Source: Lachnospiraceae bacterium
GTDB lineage: Bacteria > Bacillota > Clostridia > Lachnospirales > Lachnospiraceae
Direction: 5' to 3'
Assembly (NCBI GenBank): GCA_900771195.1
Contig: CAAGMZ010000010.1
Span: forward strand, 1-64,000
Length of the DNA: 64,000 nt
A program made the position numbers and the translations under genes. Under the pieces are notes generated by a model. It ran no database searches, was not told the DNA's origin, and saw nothing but the letters and a program-made list of their open reading frames with translations. Of this stretch, positions 18,641-26,918 are shown one piece after another. Position 1 is the first letter of the stretch. Every line of letters begins with the position of its first letter.

Positions 18641-20113
18641 ATGATACTTTCAGATTTGATTAAAAAACTGGATTACGAGCTGCTAAACGGCGACGTGTCG
18701 GTTGAGGTGAATGAGCTCAGAAACGATTCAAGAAAAGTTGGCAGGGGCGATGTTTTTGTATGCATTAAGGGCGCTGTGTCGGATGGACACAGGTATATAG
18801 ATTCTGTTGCAGGACAGGGGGCAGCTGCCATAATCGTAAGCGATGATGTCACGGTGACAGACAGTCTTAAGGATGTTACGATTGTCAAAACAAATGATAC
18901 AAGGCTTGCACTTGCATATATGTCAGCTGAATTTTTCGGCAATCCTGCCGGGGAACTTTTTACGATAGGGATTACCGGAACCAAGGGAAAGACAACGACA
19001 TCGTTCATGGTGCGCGAAATACTTGAAGCGTGCGGCATAAAGACAGGACTTATCGGTACCATCGAGACTATTATCGGAGATGAACATATTCCGTCGGAGA
19101 ATACAACGCCGGAGTCATATCTTGTCCAGAAATATTTCAGGAAAATGGCTGATGCCGGGTGCAGGTGCGTTGTCATGGAGGTTTCATCCCAGGCCCTTAT
19201 GCTTCATCGCACCGCAGGTATTGATTTTGATATAGGGGTTCTTACAAATCTTGAACCGGACCACATCGGACCCAATGAACACAAGTCGTTTGAGGACTAC
19301 ATGGCGTGCAAGGGAAAATTATTCAGACAGTGTAAGACCGGTATAGTCAATGTTGACAATGAACACTGGGAAAAGGTGCTCGAAGGACATACATGTGCTG
19401 TAGAGACATACGCAGTGGATTCTGCCGCCGATATAAAAGCAGAAAATATAGAGTACAGCCATGAGGGCGGACGTATCAGGACCGCTTATGATGTGACCGG
19501 ACAGCTTGGACTTCATGTTGAGCTTTCTCTGCCGGGGAAATTTTCAATATACAATTCGCTCTGTGCCGTTGCGATAACAAGACATTTTGACGTAAGCGGG
19601 GAACTTCTGAAAAAAGCACTTGCAACAGTGAAGGTATCCGGCAGGGTTGAACCTGTCAGTGTTTCGGATAAATTCACTGTTATGATAGATTATGCGCATA
19701 ATGCCATGAGCCTTGAAAGCCTTCTTTCAACTCTTCGGGAGTACAATCCGGGAAGAATCGTGACAGTTTTTGGATGTGGCGGAAACAGGGCGGTATCACG
19801 AAGATTTGAGATGGGCGAGATATCCGGAAAGATGTCTGATTTTACGGTTATTACCAGTGATAATCCGCGGAACGAGGAGCCGGAGCTGATAATGAACGAT
19901 ATAGAAACCGGAATCAGGAAGACATCCGGAAAGTATATCAAAATTGCTGACAGAGGCGAGGCTGTAAAATACGCAATTGAGAATGGTAAACCGGGGGATA
20001 TCATAGTAATAGCAGGTAAGGGACATGAGGATTACCAGGAGATAAAGGGTGTCAAGCATCATATGTCTGACAGGGAGCTGATTGAAAAGGCAGCAGCATC
20101 AATTGCCGGATAA
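18641..20113 (+). CDS. murE: UDP-MurNAc-L-Ala-D-Glu--meso-diaminopimelate ligase
   Basis: 490-aa Mur ligase adding the third stem residue. Walker A GITGTKGKTTTSFM is near residue 112, with VMEVSSQAL near 180. The specificity loop reads DNPRNEEP near residue 410; DNPR is the known signature for meso-DAP enzymes (Lys enzymes differ here), so the organism probably has DAP-type peptidoglycan. GAAAGGAAG precedes the ATG. It follows folD by 22 nt and precedes priA by 15 nt. Confidence 0.95.
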   Translation: MILSDLIKKLDYELLNGDVSVEVNELRNDSRKVGRGDVFVCIKGAVSDGHRYIDSVAGQGAAAIIVSDDVTVTDSLKDVTIVKTNDTRLALAYMSAEFFGNPAGELFTIGITGTKGKTTTSFMVREILEACGIKTGLIGTIETIIGDEHIPSENTTPESYLVQKYFRKMADAGCRCVVMEVSSQALMLHRTAGIDFDIGVLTNLEPDHIGPNEHKSFEDYMACKGKLFRQCKTGIVNVDNEHWEKVLEGHTCAVETYAVDSAADIKAENIEYSHEGGRIRTAYDVTGQLGLHVELSLPGKFSIYNSLCAVAITRHFDVSGELLKKALATVKVSGRVEPVSVSDKFTVMIDYAHNAMSLESLLSTLREYNPGRIVTVFGCGGNRAVSRRFEMGEISGKMSDFTVITSDNPRNEEPELIMNDIETGIRKTSGKYIKIADRGEAVKYAIENGKPGDIIVIAGKGHEDYQEIKGVKHHMSDRELIEKAAASIAG

Positions 20114-20128
20114 CAGGAGTTGGGAGTT

Positions 20129-22342
20129 TTGAGTTACGCAGGAGTTATAATTGATATTGCTCACAGTAATCTGGACAAAATTTTTAATTACAGGATACCC
20201 GATGAGCTTAGGGAACAGGTCGGTATAGGAACACAGGTGGAAATTCCCTTTGGAAACGGAAACGGACGCCGGCGCGGATATGTTGTTGAGATTACTGATG
20301 AGGTATCCTTTGATGAAAGCAGAATAAAGGATGTTTATGGTGTTGTAAAAGACAGCATAAGCGTGGATGAACGGATGATAAAGCTGGCCTGGTGGCTCAG
20401 GCGCAATTACGGCTCGACTGTGTATCAGGCTCTTAAGACGGTGATGCCGGTAAGGTCACAGGTGAAGCAGAAGGTTCAGAAAAGCATCAGACTTCTTATT
20501 GCTCCGGCGGAGGCAGAAATTATTTCAAAAGAATGTGCCGATAAACGGAGAATTGCGCAGGCAAGGCTGCTTGATGCACTGATTAAAGTGAATCCGGCAG
20601 ATTATGGTATGCTTACCGACAAGCTCGGGATAAGCATGTCAACGGTAAGGTCGCTTGAAAACAAAGGGATTATTGAGGTTGTTGAAAGTACGGACTTAAG
20701 GACTGAACTGGGACTTAAGGAAAATGATACAGGCACCGTAGAGCTTAACGAAGACCAGCGTGCTGTATGCGATGATATAATCAGGGATATTGATGCCGGA
20801 GACAATAAGACGTGTCTGATAAAAGGCGTGACCGGAAGCGGAAAGACCGAGGTCTACATGGAGCTTATTGACCATGTGCTTTCCATGGGAAAGCAGGTCA
20901 TTGTCCTTATTCCGGAAATAGCTCTCACTTATCAGACTGTGATGCGTTTTCACAACAGGTTCCGTGATAAGGTTTCTATTGTGAATTCACGATTGTCTGA
21001 GGGCGAGAAATACGACAGGCTCATGATGGCAAGAGAGGGAAAAATAAGCGTGATGATTGGACCAAGATCCGCTCTTTTTACGCCATTTCCCAATCCCGGA
21101 CTCATAATAATAGACGAGGAACATGAAAATTCTTATCAGAGTGATCAGATGCCAAGGTATCATGCCAGAGAGACTGCCGTGCAGATAGGCAGGATGACCG
21201 GGGCAAAGGTTATTCTGGGCTCGGCAACGCCGTCGATGGAGGCATATTACCGTGCACTTAACGGTGATTACAGGTTATACAGGCTTGACCGCCGTGCAGG
21301 CAAAGCCAGACTTCCTGATGTGGAAATTATAGATCTTCGCGACGAACTGAGAAAAGGCAACAAGAGTATGATAAGCGACAGGCTTGCAGAGCTTATGCAT
21401 GACCGACTTGAAAGAAAAGAACAGATAATGCTTTTCCTTAACAGAAGAGGATATCAGGGATTTGTTACATGCAGAAGCTGCGGAAAAGTCATAAAATGTC
21501 CGCACTGCGATGTCTCTTTGACAATACATGAAAACAAGACGCTTATGTGTCATTACTGCGGATATGAGGTGCCCTACACGCGAAAATGCCCCGGATGCGG
21601 CTCCGGGCAGATAGGAACCTTTAAGGCAGGAACGGAAAAGGTGGAGGAAGAGGTACATAAGCTTTTTCCGGACGCAGTAATACTCAGAATGGATAAGGAT
21701 ACCACAAAGGGCAAGGAAGGTCACAGACAAATTATAGAAAAATTTATTGACGGTGAAGCAGATGTGCTTGTCGGAACGCAGATGATAGTGAAAGGACATG
21801 ATTTCCCCAATGTTACGCTCATGGGGGTTCTTTTGGCTGACGGTGCCCTTCATTCTGCCGATTACAGGGCTGCGGAAAATAATTTTGAACTTCTGACGCA
21901 GGCTGCCGGAAGAGCAGGCAGGGGAGATAAACCCGGAAATGTTGTTATCCAGACCTACGACCCTGAGCACTACAGCATAGTTCATGCTGCCAGACAGGAT
22001 TTCGAGGGATTTTATGAGGATGAGATATCCTACAGGAAAATCATGGATTATCCGCCGGTAAGCCATATGATGTCTGTAAAGGTGATGTCCGGAGACGAAG
22101 AAAAGGTGTCCGGTGCAGCAGATACCGTCAGGAAAATCACCGGCGAAAAGTATGACGAAATCCGGCTTATAGGCCCGGCAAAGGCACAGATATACAAAAT
22201 TAATGACATATTTACCAAAATAGTATATTATAAATGCAAAGATTATGAAAAACTCATACAGCTCAAGGACGTGATTGAACAATATGTCCGTGACAATGAG
22301 GAATATTTCAGAAACTGCCAGGTGCAGTTTGATTTCAGATAA
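20129..22342 (+). CDS. priA: Primosomal replication restart helicase PriA
   Basis: 737-aa superfamily 2 helicase that reloads the replisome at stalled forks. The N-terminal 3'-DNA-binding and winged-helix parts come first. Walker A GVTGSGKTE is near residue 235 and the DEEH box is in IIIDEEHENSY. A zinc module of eight Cys (CRSCGKVIKCPHC, then CHYCGYEVPYTRKCPGCGS) is near 450-495, followed by the helicase C lobe with the GTQMIVKGHDFPNV and QAAGRAGRG motifs. I chose TTG 20129 because CAGGAG lies 9 nt upstream; TTG 20120 would directly abut it. Next to def and fmt as in Bacillus. Confidence 0.95.
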   Translation: MSYAGVIIDIAHSNLDKIFNYRIPDELREQVGIGTQVEIPFGNGNGRRRGYVVEITDEVSFDESRIKDVYGVVKDSISVDERMIKLAWWLRRNYGSTVYQALKTVMPVRSQVKQKVQKSIRLLIAPAEAEIISKECADKRRIAQARLLDALIKVNPADYGMLTDKLGISMSTVRSLENKGIIEVVESTDLRTELGLKENDTGTVELNEDQRAVCDDIIRDIDAGDNKTCLIKGVTGSGKTEVYMELIDHVLSMGKQVIVLIPEIALTYQTVMRFHNRFRDKVSIVNSRLSEGEKYDRLMMAREGKISVMIGPRSALFTPFPNPGLIIIDEEHENSYQSDQMPRYHARETAVQIGRMTGAKVILGSATPSMEAYYRALNGDYRLYRLDRRAGKARLPDVEIIDLRDELRKGNKSMISDRLAELMHDRLERKEQIMLFLNRRGYQGFVTCRSCGKVIKCPHCDVSLTIHENKTLMCHYCGYEVPYTRKCPGCGSGQIGTFKAGTEKVEEEVHKLFPDAVILRMDKDTTKGKEGHRQIIEKFIDGEADVLVGTQMIVKGHDFPNVTLMGVLLADGALHSADYRAAENNFELLTQAAGRAGRGDKPGNVVIQTYDPEHYSIVHAARQDFEGFYEDEISYRKIMDYPPVSHMMSVKVMSGDEEKVSGAADTVRKITGEKYDEIRLIGPAKAQIYKINDIFTKIVYYKCKDYEKLIQLKDVIEQYVRDNEEYFRNCQVQFDFR

Positions 22343-22354
22343 GGAGAGATTAAA

Positions 22355-22825
22355 ATGGCATTAAGAAATATCAGGACAGAGGGAGACCCCGTGCTCAGGA
22401 AGGTCTGCAAGGAGGTTAAGGAATGTGATGAAAGGACAAAGCAGTTGATAGACGACATGCTTGAAACCATGTATGAGGCTGACGGCGTGGGACTTGCAGC
22501 TCCCCAGGTGGGAATCCTTAAGAGAATTGTTGTTATAGATGTGGGCGAAGGACCGGTAATAATGATAAACCCGGTTATCCTTGAGACTAAGGGCAGCCAG
22601 ACAGGTCAGGAGGGGTGCCTGAGCATTCCCGGAAAAGCCGGAATAGTAACAAGACCGGCGTATGTAAAGGCTAAGGCATATGATGAAAACATGAATGAAT
22701 ATGTTGTAGAGGGAGAAGAGCTTTTTGCCAGAGCTATCTGTCATGAGCTGGCACATCTGGACGGAGACCTTTACATAGATCACGTTGAAGGCGAGCTCAT
22801 GGAAGTGACTGCCGGCGAGGAGTAG
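22355..22825 (+). CDS. def: Peptide deformylase
   Basis: 156-aa metallo-hydrolase that removes the formyl group from new proteins. All three family motifs are present: GVGLAAPQVG near residue 45, EGCLSIPG near 88 with the metal-binding Cys, and HELAHLDG near 130 (HExxH). The short form without N-terminal extension is the usual type here. It is 4 nt before fmt, the enzyme that adds the group. Confidence 0.97.
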   Translation: MALRNIRTEGDPVLRKVCKEVKECDERTKQLIDDMLETMYEADGVGLAAPQVGILKRIVVIDVGEGPVIMINPVILETKGSQTGQEGCLSIPGKAGIVTRPAYVKAKAYDENMNEYVVEGEELFARAICHELAHLDGDLYIDHVEGELMEVTAGEE

Positions 22826-22829
22826 GAAT

Positions 22830-23756
22830 ATGAGAACTGTTTTTATGGGGACACCTGATTTTGCGGCATGCACACTTCAGGCAATGATTGAGGCGGGACA
22901 TGAGGTCATGGCAGTTGTTACCCAGCCGGACAGACCGCAGGGCAGAAAGATGGAGCTTAAGGCTTCACCGGTAAAGGAAACGGCACTTAAGTACAATATC
23001 CCGGTTTACCAGCCGGAAAAAATACGAAAGTCCGATATGCCGGAGCTGCTCCAAAAATTAAATCCTGATGTAATTGTTGTTGTAGCCTTCGGACAGATAC
23101 TTACAAAAGAAATTCTTGATATTCCCAGGTTTGGCTGCATCAATGTTCACGCCTCGATTCTCCCCAAATACAGGGGCGCGGCACCCATCCAATGGGCTGT
23201 AATAGACGGGGAAGAATACAGTGGTGTCACCACAATGAAGATGGATGAAGGAATTGATACCGGTGACATTCTGATGATTGAAAAATATAAGCTTGCGCCT
23301 GATGAGACAGGCGGAAGTCTTTTTGACAGGCTTGCCGGGATGGGCGCAAAGCTTCTTGTAAGGACTCTTGAAGGACTTGAAAAAGGAACCGTCACGCCGT
23401 CAAAGCAGGAAGGCACAGCGTCTTATGCCGGAAAGCTAGACAAATCCACCGGCCTTATTGATTTCACAAAGAGCGCAGCGGAAATAGAACGGCTTGTCCG
23501 GGGTCTTTCCCCCTGGCCTTCTGCATATAGTTACATTGACGGCAAAACCGTAAAGATATGGAAAAGCCATGTGGAAAATACGGACTGCAGCCGATATGCT
23601 CCGGGTACGGTATATGCAGTGGACAATGCCATACATGTCAGCACGGGCGACGGAGGACTGGTAATAACCGAACTTCAGCTTGAAAGCAAAAAGAGAATGG
23701 ATTCGGAAGCTTTTTTGCGCGGATATCACCTGAATGCCGGTGCCACGTTAGGATAA
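22830..23756 (+). CDS. fmt: Methionyl-tRNA formyltransferase
   Basis: 308-aa enzyme that formylates initiator Met-tRNA with 10-formyl-THF. The catalytic domain carries NVHASILPKYRGAAPIQWA near residues 105-125 (Asn and His of the active site) and MDEGIDTGDIL near 142. The C-terminal OB-like tRNA-binding domain spans about 205-308. Its cofactor comes from fhs and folD upstream on the same strand. Confidence 0.97.
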   Translation: MRTVFMGTPDFAACTLQAMIEAGHEVMAVVTQPDRPQGRKMELKASPVKETALKYNIPVYQPEKIRKSDMPELLQKLNPDVIVVVAFGQILTKEILDIPRFGCINVHASILPKYRGAAPIQWAVIDGEEYSGVTTMKMDEGIDTGDILMIEKYKLAPDETGGSLFDRLAGMGAKLLVRTLEGLEKGTVTPSKQEGTASYAGKLDKSTGLIDFTKSAAEIERLVRGLSPWPSAYSYIDGKTVKIWKSHVENTDCSRYAPGTVYAVDNAIHVSTGDGGLVITELQLESKKRMDSEAFLRGYHLNAGATLG

Positions 23757-23771
23757 CACACGGAGGATGAC

Positions 23772-25127
23772 ATGGGCGGAGTGAATGTCAGAAGCATAAT
23801 TCTTGATATGCTCATACAGATTAATGAAGAAAACAAATATTCCAATCTTGTGGTGCGCGCCGCTCTTGATAAGTATGCTTATCTGCCGCATGAGGACAGA
23901 GCATTCATGTCCCGTGTAGCGCTTGGAACCACTGAGAGGAAGATAACAGTTGACTACATCATTGATTCTTTTTCCAAAATCAGAACCGGCAAAATGAAAC
24001 CGGTCATCCGTAACATACTCCGAATGGGAGTGTACCAGATAATGTATATGGACAGTGTGGAGGATTATGCTGCATGCAGTGAAGCAGTTAAGCTGTCGGA
24101 AAAAAGAGGCTTTGGCAGTCTTAAGGGATTTGTGAACGGCGTTCTCAGAAACATTGCAAGAAACCGGGACAACATAAGGTTTCCGTCGATGGAAAAGGAA
24201 CCGGTTAAATGCATGTCGGTTTTATATTCAACGCCCGAGTGGATAGTCAGAAAATGGGTTGAATATTACGGGTGTAAGGTGACGGAGGAAATTCTTGGGG
24301 CACAGTTTGAAGACAGAAGTCTGGATATCCGTTGCAATACGGTAAAAATATCCCCTGAGGAACTTAAGACCCGGCTTGAAGCAAGGGGAATCAGGGTTAA
24401 CCGCAACCGGTATATTCCCGAGGCGCTTTCCATAGATGGATATGATTCGCTTGACCGCATACCTGAATTTGATGAAGGACTGTTTTTTGTCCAGGATGCC
24501 GCTTCCATGCTGATTGCTTCAGCCGCATGTCCGCCAGAGGACGGATATGTGATTGACCTGTGTGCGGCTCCGGGTGGAAAGAGTACGCATATGGCACAGC
24601 TTATTTATCCCGGGGGGACAGTGGATGCCCGTGATATATCGGAGGCAAAGACATGTCTTATTGAGGAGAATGTAAGAAGGCTGGGACTTTCCAATGTAAC
24701 CGTGAGAGTGTCCGATGCGACGATGGCAGATGAAGCCTCTGTAGGGAAGGCTGATGTGGTGATTGCCGATTTGCCTTGCTCAGGGCTTGGAATAATCGGG
24801 AAAAAGCCCGACATAAAATACAATGCTTCCGAAGAAGGCTGCCATGAGCTTGCAGAGCTTCAGAGAAAAATTCTCCACATGGCATCACAGTATGTCAGAA
24901 AGGGCGGAAGGCTCATATACAGTACCTGTACTCTTAACAGGGAAGAAAATGAGGAAAATGCGGAGTGGTTTGCAGATAACCATGATTACATCAGAGACGA
25001 TATGGAAAAACTAATGCCGGAGGGACTTCGCGGAGTTTTGATAAAAGATAACCACATCAGCGTACTCCCCGGAGAAAGCGGCATGGATGGTTTTTTTATA
25101 TCGGCTTTTACAAGAAAACAGGATTAA
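23772..25127 (+). CDS. rsmB: 16S rRNA (cytosine-967-C5) methyltransferase
   Basis: 451 aa. Residues 1-140 are a NusB-like RNA-binding helical domain. The methyltransferase has the SAM motif DLCAAPGGKSTH near residue 262, ADLPCSGLG near 335 and the catalytic Cys in YSTCTLNREENE near 384. Start at 23772 has GGAGG 5 nt upstream. It is placed between fmt and rlmN exactly as in Bacillus (yloM). Some clostridia carry extra genes at this point; none are present here. Confidence 0.95.
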   Translation: MGGVNVRSIILDMLIQINEENKYSNLVVRAALDKYAYLPHEDRAFMSRVALGTTERKITVDYIIDSFSKIRTGKMKPVIRNILRMGVYQIMYMDSVEDYAACSEAVKLSEKRGFGSLKGFVNGVLRNIARNRDNIRFPSMEKEPVKCMSVLYSTPEWIVRKWVEYYGCKVTEEILGAQFEDRSLDIRCNTVKISPEELKTRLEARGIRVNRNRYIPEALSIDGYDSLDRIPEFDEGLFFVQDAASMLIASAACPPEDGYVIDLCAAPGGKSTHMAQLIYPGGTVDARDISEAKTCLIEENVRRLGLSNVTVRVSDATMADEASVGKADVVIADLPCSGLGIIGKKPDIKYNASEEGCHELAELQRKILHMASQYVRKGGRLIYSTCTLNREENEENAEWFADNHDYIRDDMEKLMPEGLRGVLIKDNHISVLPGESGMDGFFISAFTRKQD

Positions 25128-25130
25128 GCT

Positions 25131-26183
25131 ATGGACAAAACAGACATAAAATCACTTGATTTTGATGAGTTAACCGAATATGTATCATCGCTTGGACTGC
25201 CGGCTTTCCGTGCGGCACAGCTTTATGACTGGATGCATGTGAAGCTTGCGGACGGATATGACAAAATGACCAATCTTCCGGTGAAGCTTCGTGAGCAGCT
25301 TGGGGCGGAGACAGACTACACTTCACTTAAGATAGTCAGTAAACAGGTGTCAGCCATAGACAAAACAGCCAAGTATCTTTTTGAGCTTGCAGACGGAAAC
25401 CTCATAGAAAGTGTTCTTATGCACTATCATCACGGAAATTCGGTGTGCATATCCTCCCAGGCCGGGTGCAGGATGGGATGCCGTTTCTGTGCATCAACAC
25501 TGGACGGACTGGCACGGAGCTTAAAGCCTTCGGAAATGCTTGACCAGATATACAGAATCCAGTCGGAAACAGGGGAACGGGTTGATAATGTGGTAGTCAT
25601 GGGCTCGGGGGAGCCGTTCGATAATTTTGATAATTTCATTAAGTTTGCAAGGCTTTTAAATGCACCGCAGGGGCTTAATATAAGTTCCAGAAACCTTACG
25701 GTCTCCACATGCGGACTGGTGCCGAGAATATATGAATTTGCCGATATGAAGCCGCAGATTACGCTTGCAATATCACTTCATGCGCCCAATGACGAGATGA
25801 GAAAAAAACTTATGCCGATAGCCAATAAATACTCTGTCAGAGAGCTGATGGATGCATGCAGGTATTACATAGACAAGACTGGCAAAAGGGTCACATTTGA
25901 ATACAGCCTTGTGAAGGATGAAAATGACACGGATGAGTGCGCAGCACAGCTTATTGACCTGGTTAAAGGCATGAACTGTCATATAAACCTCATTCCCGTA
26001 AATCCCGTAAAAGAGCGTGGTTTCAGGCAGTCGGAACTGGATAGGATAACCAAATTCAAAAATAAACTTGAAAAAAACAGAATAAATGTTACTATAAGAA
26101 GAGAACTGGGCAGGGATATAGACGGTGCCTGTGGTCAGTTAAGGAAAAGATACAGCGATGAACATCTAAAGGAGCAGACATGA
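25131..26183 (+). CDS. rlmN: Dual-specificity RNA methyltransferase RlmN
   Basis: 350-aa radical-SAM enzyme making m2A at 23S A2503 and in some tRNAs. The iron-sulfur motif C-x3-C-x2-C is seen as GCRMGCRFCAST near residue 110. Partner Cys residues are in SSQAGC and near the C-terminus in GACGQLR (residue about 340), both as in E. coli RlmN. The last, with DGACGQL context, separates it from generic radical-SAM proteins. The stop overlaps the stp start by 4 nt. Confidence 0.96.
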   Translation: MDKTDIKSLDFDELTEYVSSLGLPAFRAAQLYDWMHVKLADGYDKMTNLPVKLREQLGAETDYTSLKIVSKQVSAIDKTAKYLFELADGNLIESVLMHYHHGNSVCISSQAGCRMGCRFCASTLDGLARSLKPSEMLDQIYRIQSETGERVDNVVVMGSGEPFDNFDNFIKFARLLNAPQGLNISSRNLTVSTCGLVPRIYEFADMKPQITLAISLHAPNDEMRKKLMPIANKYSVRELMDACRYYIDKTGKRVTFEYSLVKDENDTDECAAQLIDLVKGMNCHINLIPVNPVKERGFRQSELDRITKFKNKLEKNRINVTIRRELGRDIDGACGQLRKRYSDEHLKEQT

Positions 26184-26902
26184 TAAAGGCATACGCTTTG
26201 ACGGATGTGGGAAAGACCAGAAGCGTCAATCAGGATTTCATTTACTGCACATGTAAGCCGGTAGGCATTTTGCCGAACCTCTTTATTGTGGCAGATGGAA
26301 TGGGAGGTCATAAGGCCGGAGATCTTGCATCAAGATTTTCTGTTGAGACCTTTGTAAAGCGAATCAGTGAGACTGACGGGGATAATCCGGTCACCATAAT
26401 GTCGGATGCAATTAAATATGTTAATGCCGGACTTTTGGAACTGGCTGCCACTTCGGAGGATTACACCGGTATGGGTACTACCTTTGTGGCTGCTACGGTT
26501 ATCGGAAATTCAGTGTATGTGGCGAATGTGGGAGACAGCAGGCTTTATGTGCTGAATGATGAGTTCAGGCAGGTCACAAGGGACCATTCGGTTGTGGAGG
26601 ACCTTGTCAGCAAGGGCGTTATCGACCGGGAACAGGCAAGACACCATGAACGCAAAAATGAGATAACCCGGGCTATAGGCGGCAGCAGAGATGTTATGGC
26701 TGATTTTTTTGAAATAGAGGTCAGTGAATCAGATACAATATTTATGTGTTCTGACGGCCTGTCCAATATGGTTGAGGATTCCCAGATTTCATCAATTCTT
26801 TCGGGAAGACATTCAATAGCCGAGAAAGCTCATGCGCTTGTGGATGCGGCCAATGAGCATGGCGGCAGGGACAATATTTCACTAATAATAATAGAGATGT
26901 AG
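26180..26902 (+). CDS. stp: PP2C-family Ser/Thr phosphatase Stp/PrpC
   Basis: 240-aa Mn2+-dependent phosphatase that reverses PrkC phosphorylation. Metal-binding and core motifs are VADGMGGHKAGD near residue 37, GMGTTFVAA near 97, VANVGDSRLYVL near 115, DHSVVEDLVSKG near 137, CSDGLSNMV near 192 and GGRDNISLI at the end. Coupled to rlmN by a 4-nt overlap and followed 16 nt later by prkC, the standard phosphatase-kinase pair. Confidence 0.96.
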   Translation: MIKAYALTDVGKTRSVNQDFIYCTCKPVGILPNLFIVADGMGGHKAGDLASRFSVETFVKRISETDGDNPVTIMSDAIKYVNAGLLELAATSEDYTGMGTTFVAATVIGNSVYVANVGDSRLYVLNDEFRQVTRDHSVVEDLVSKGVIDREQARHHERKNEITRAIGGSRDVMADFFEIEVSESDTIFMCSDGLSNMVEDSQISSILSGRHSIAEKAHALVDAANEHGGRDNISLIIIEM

Positions 26903-26918
26903 AAATACAGGAGGAAAT

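Noticed and set aside
21275..22282. 335-aa open frame on the minus strand opposite priA
   Set aside because: Lies wholly inside a certain gene, has no ribosome site or family motifs, and its composition (His, Tyr, Phe-rich) is what the opposite strand of priA codons gives.
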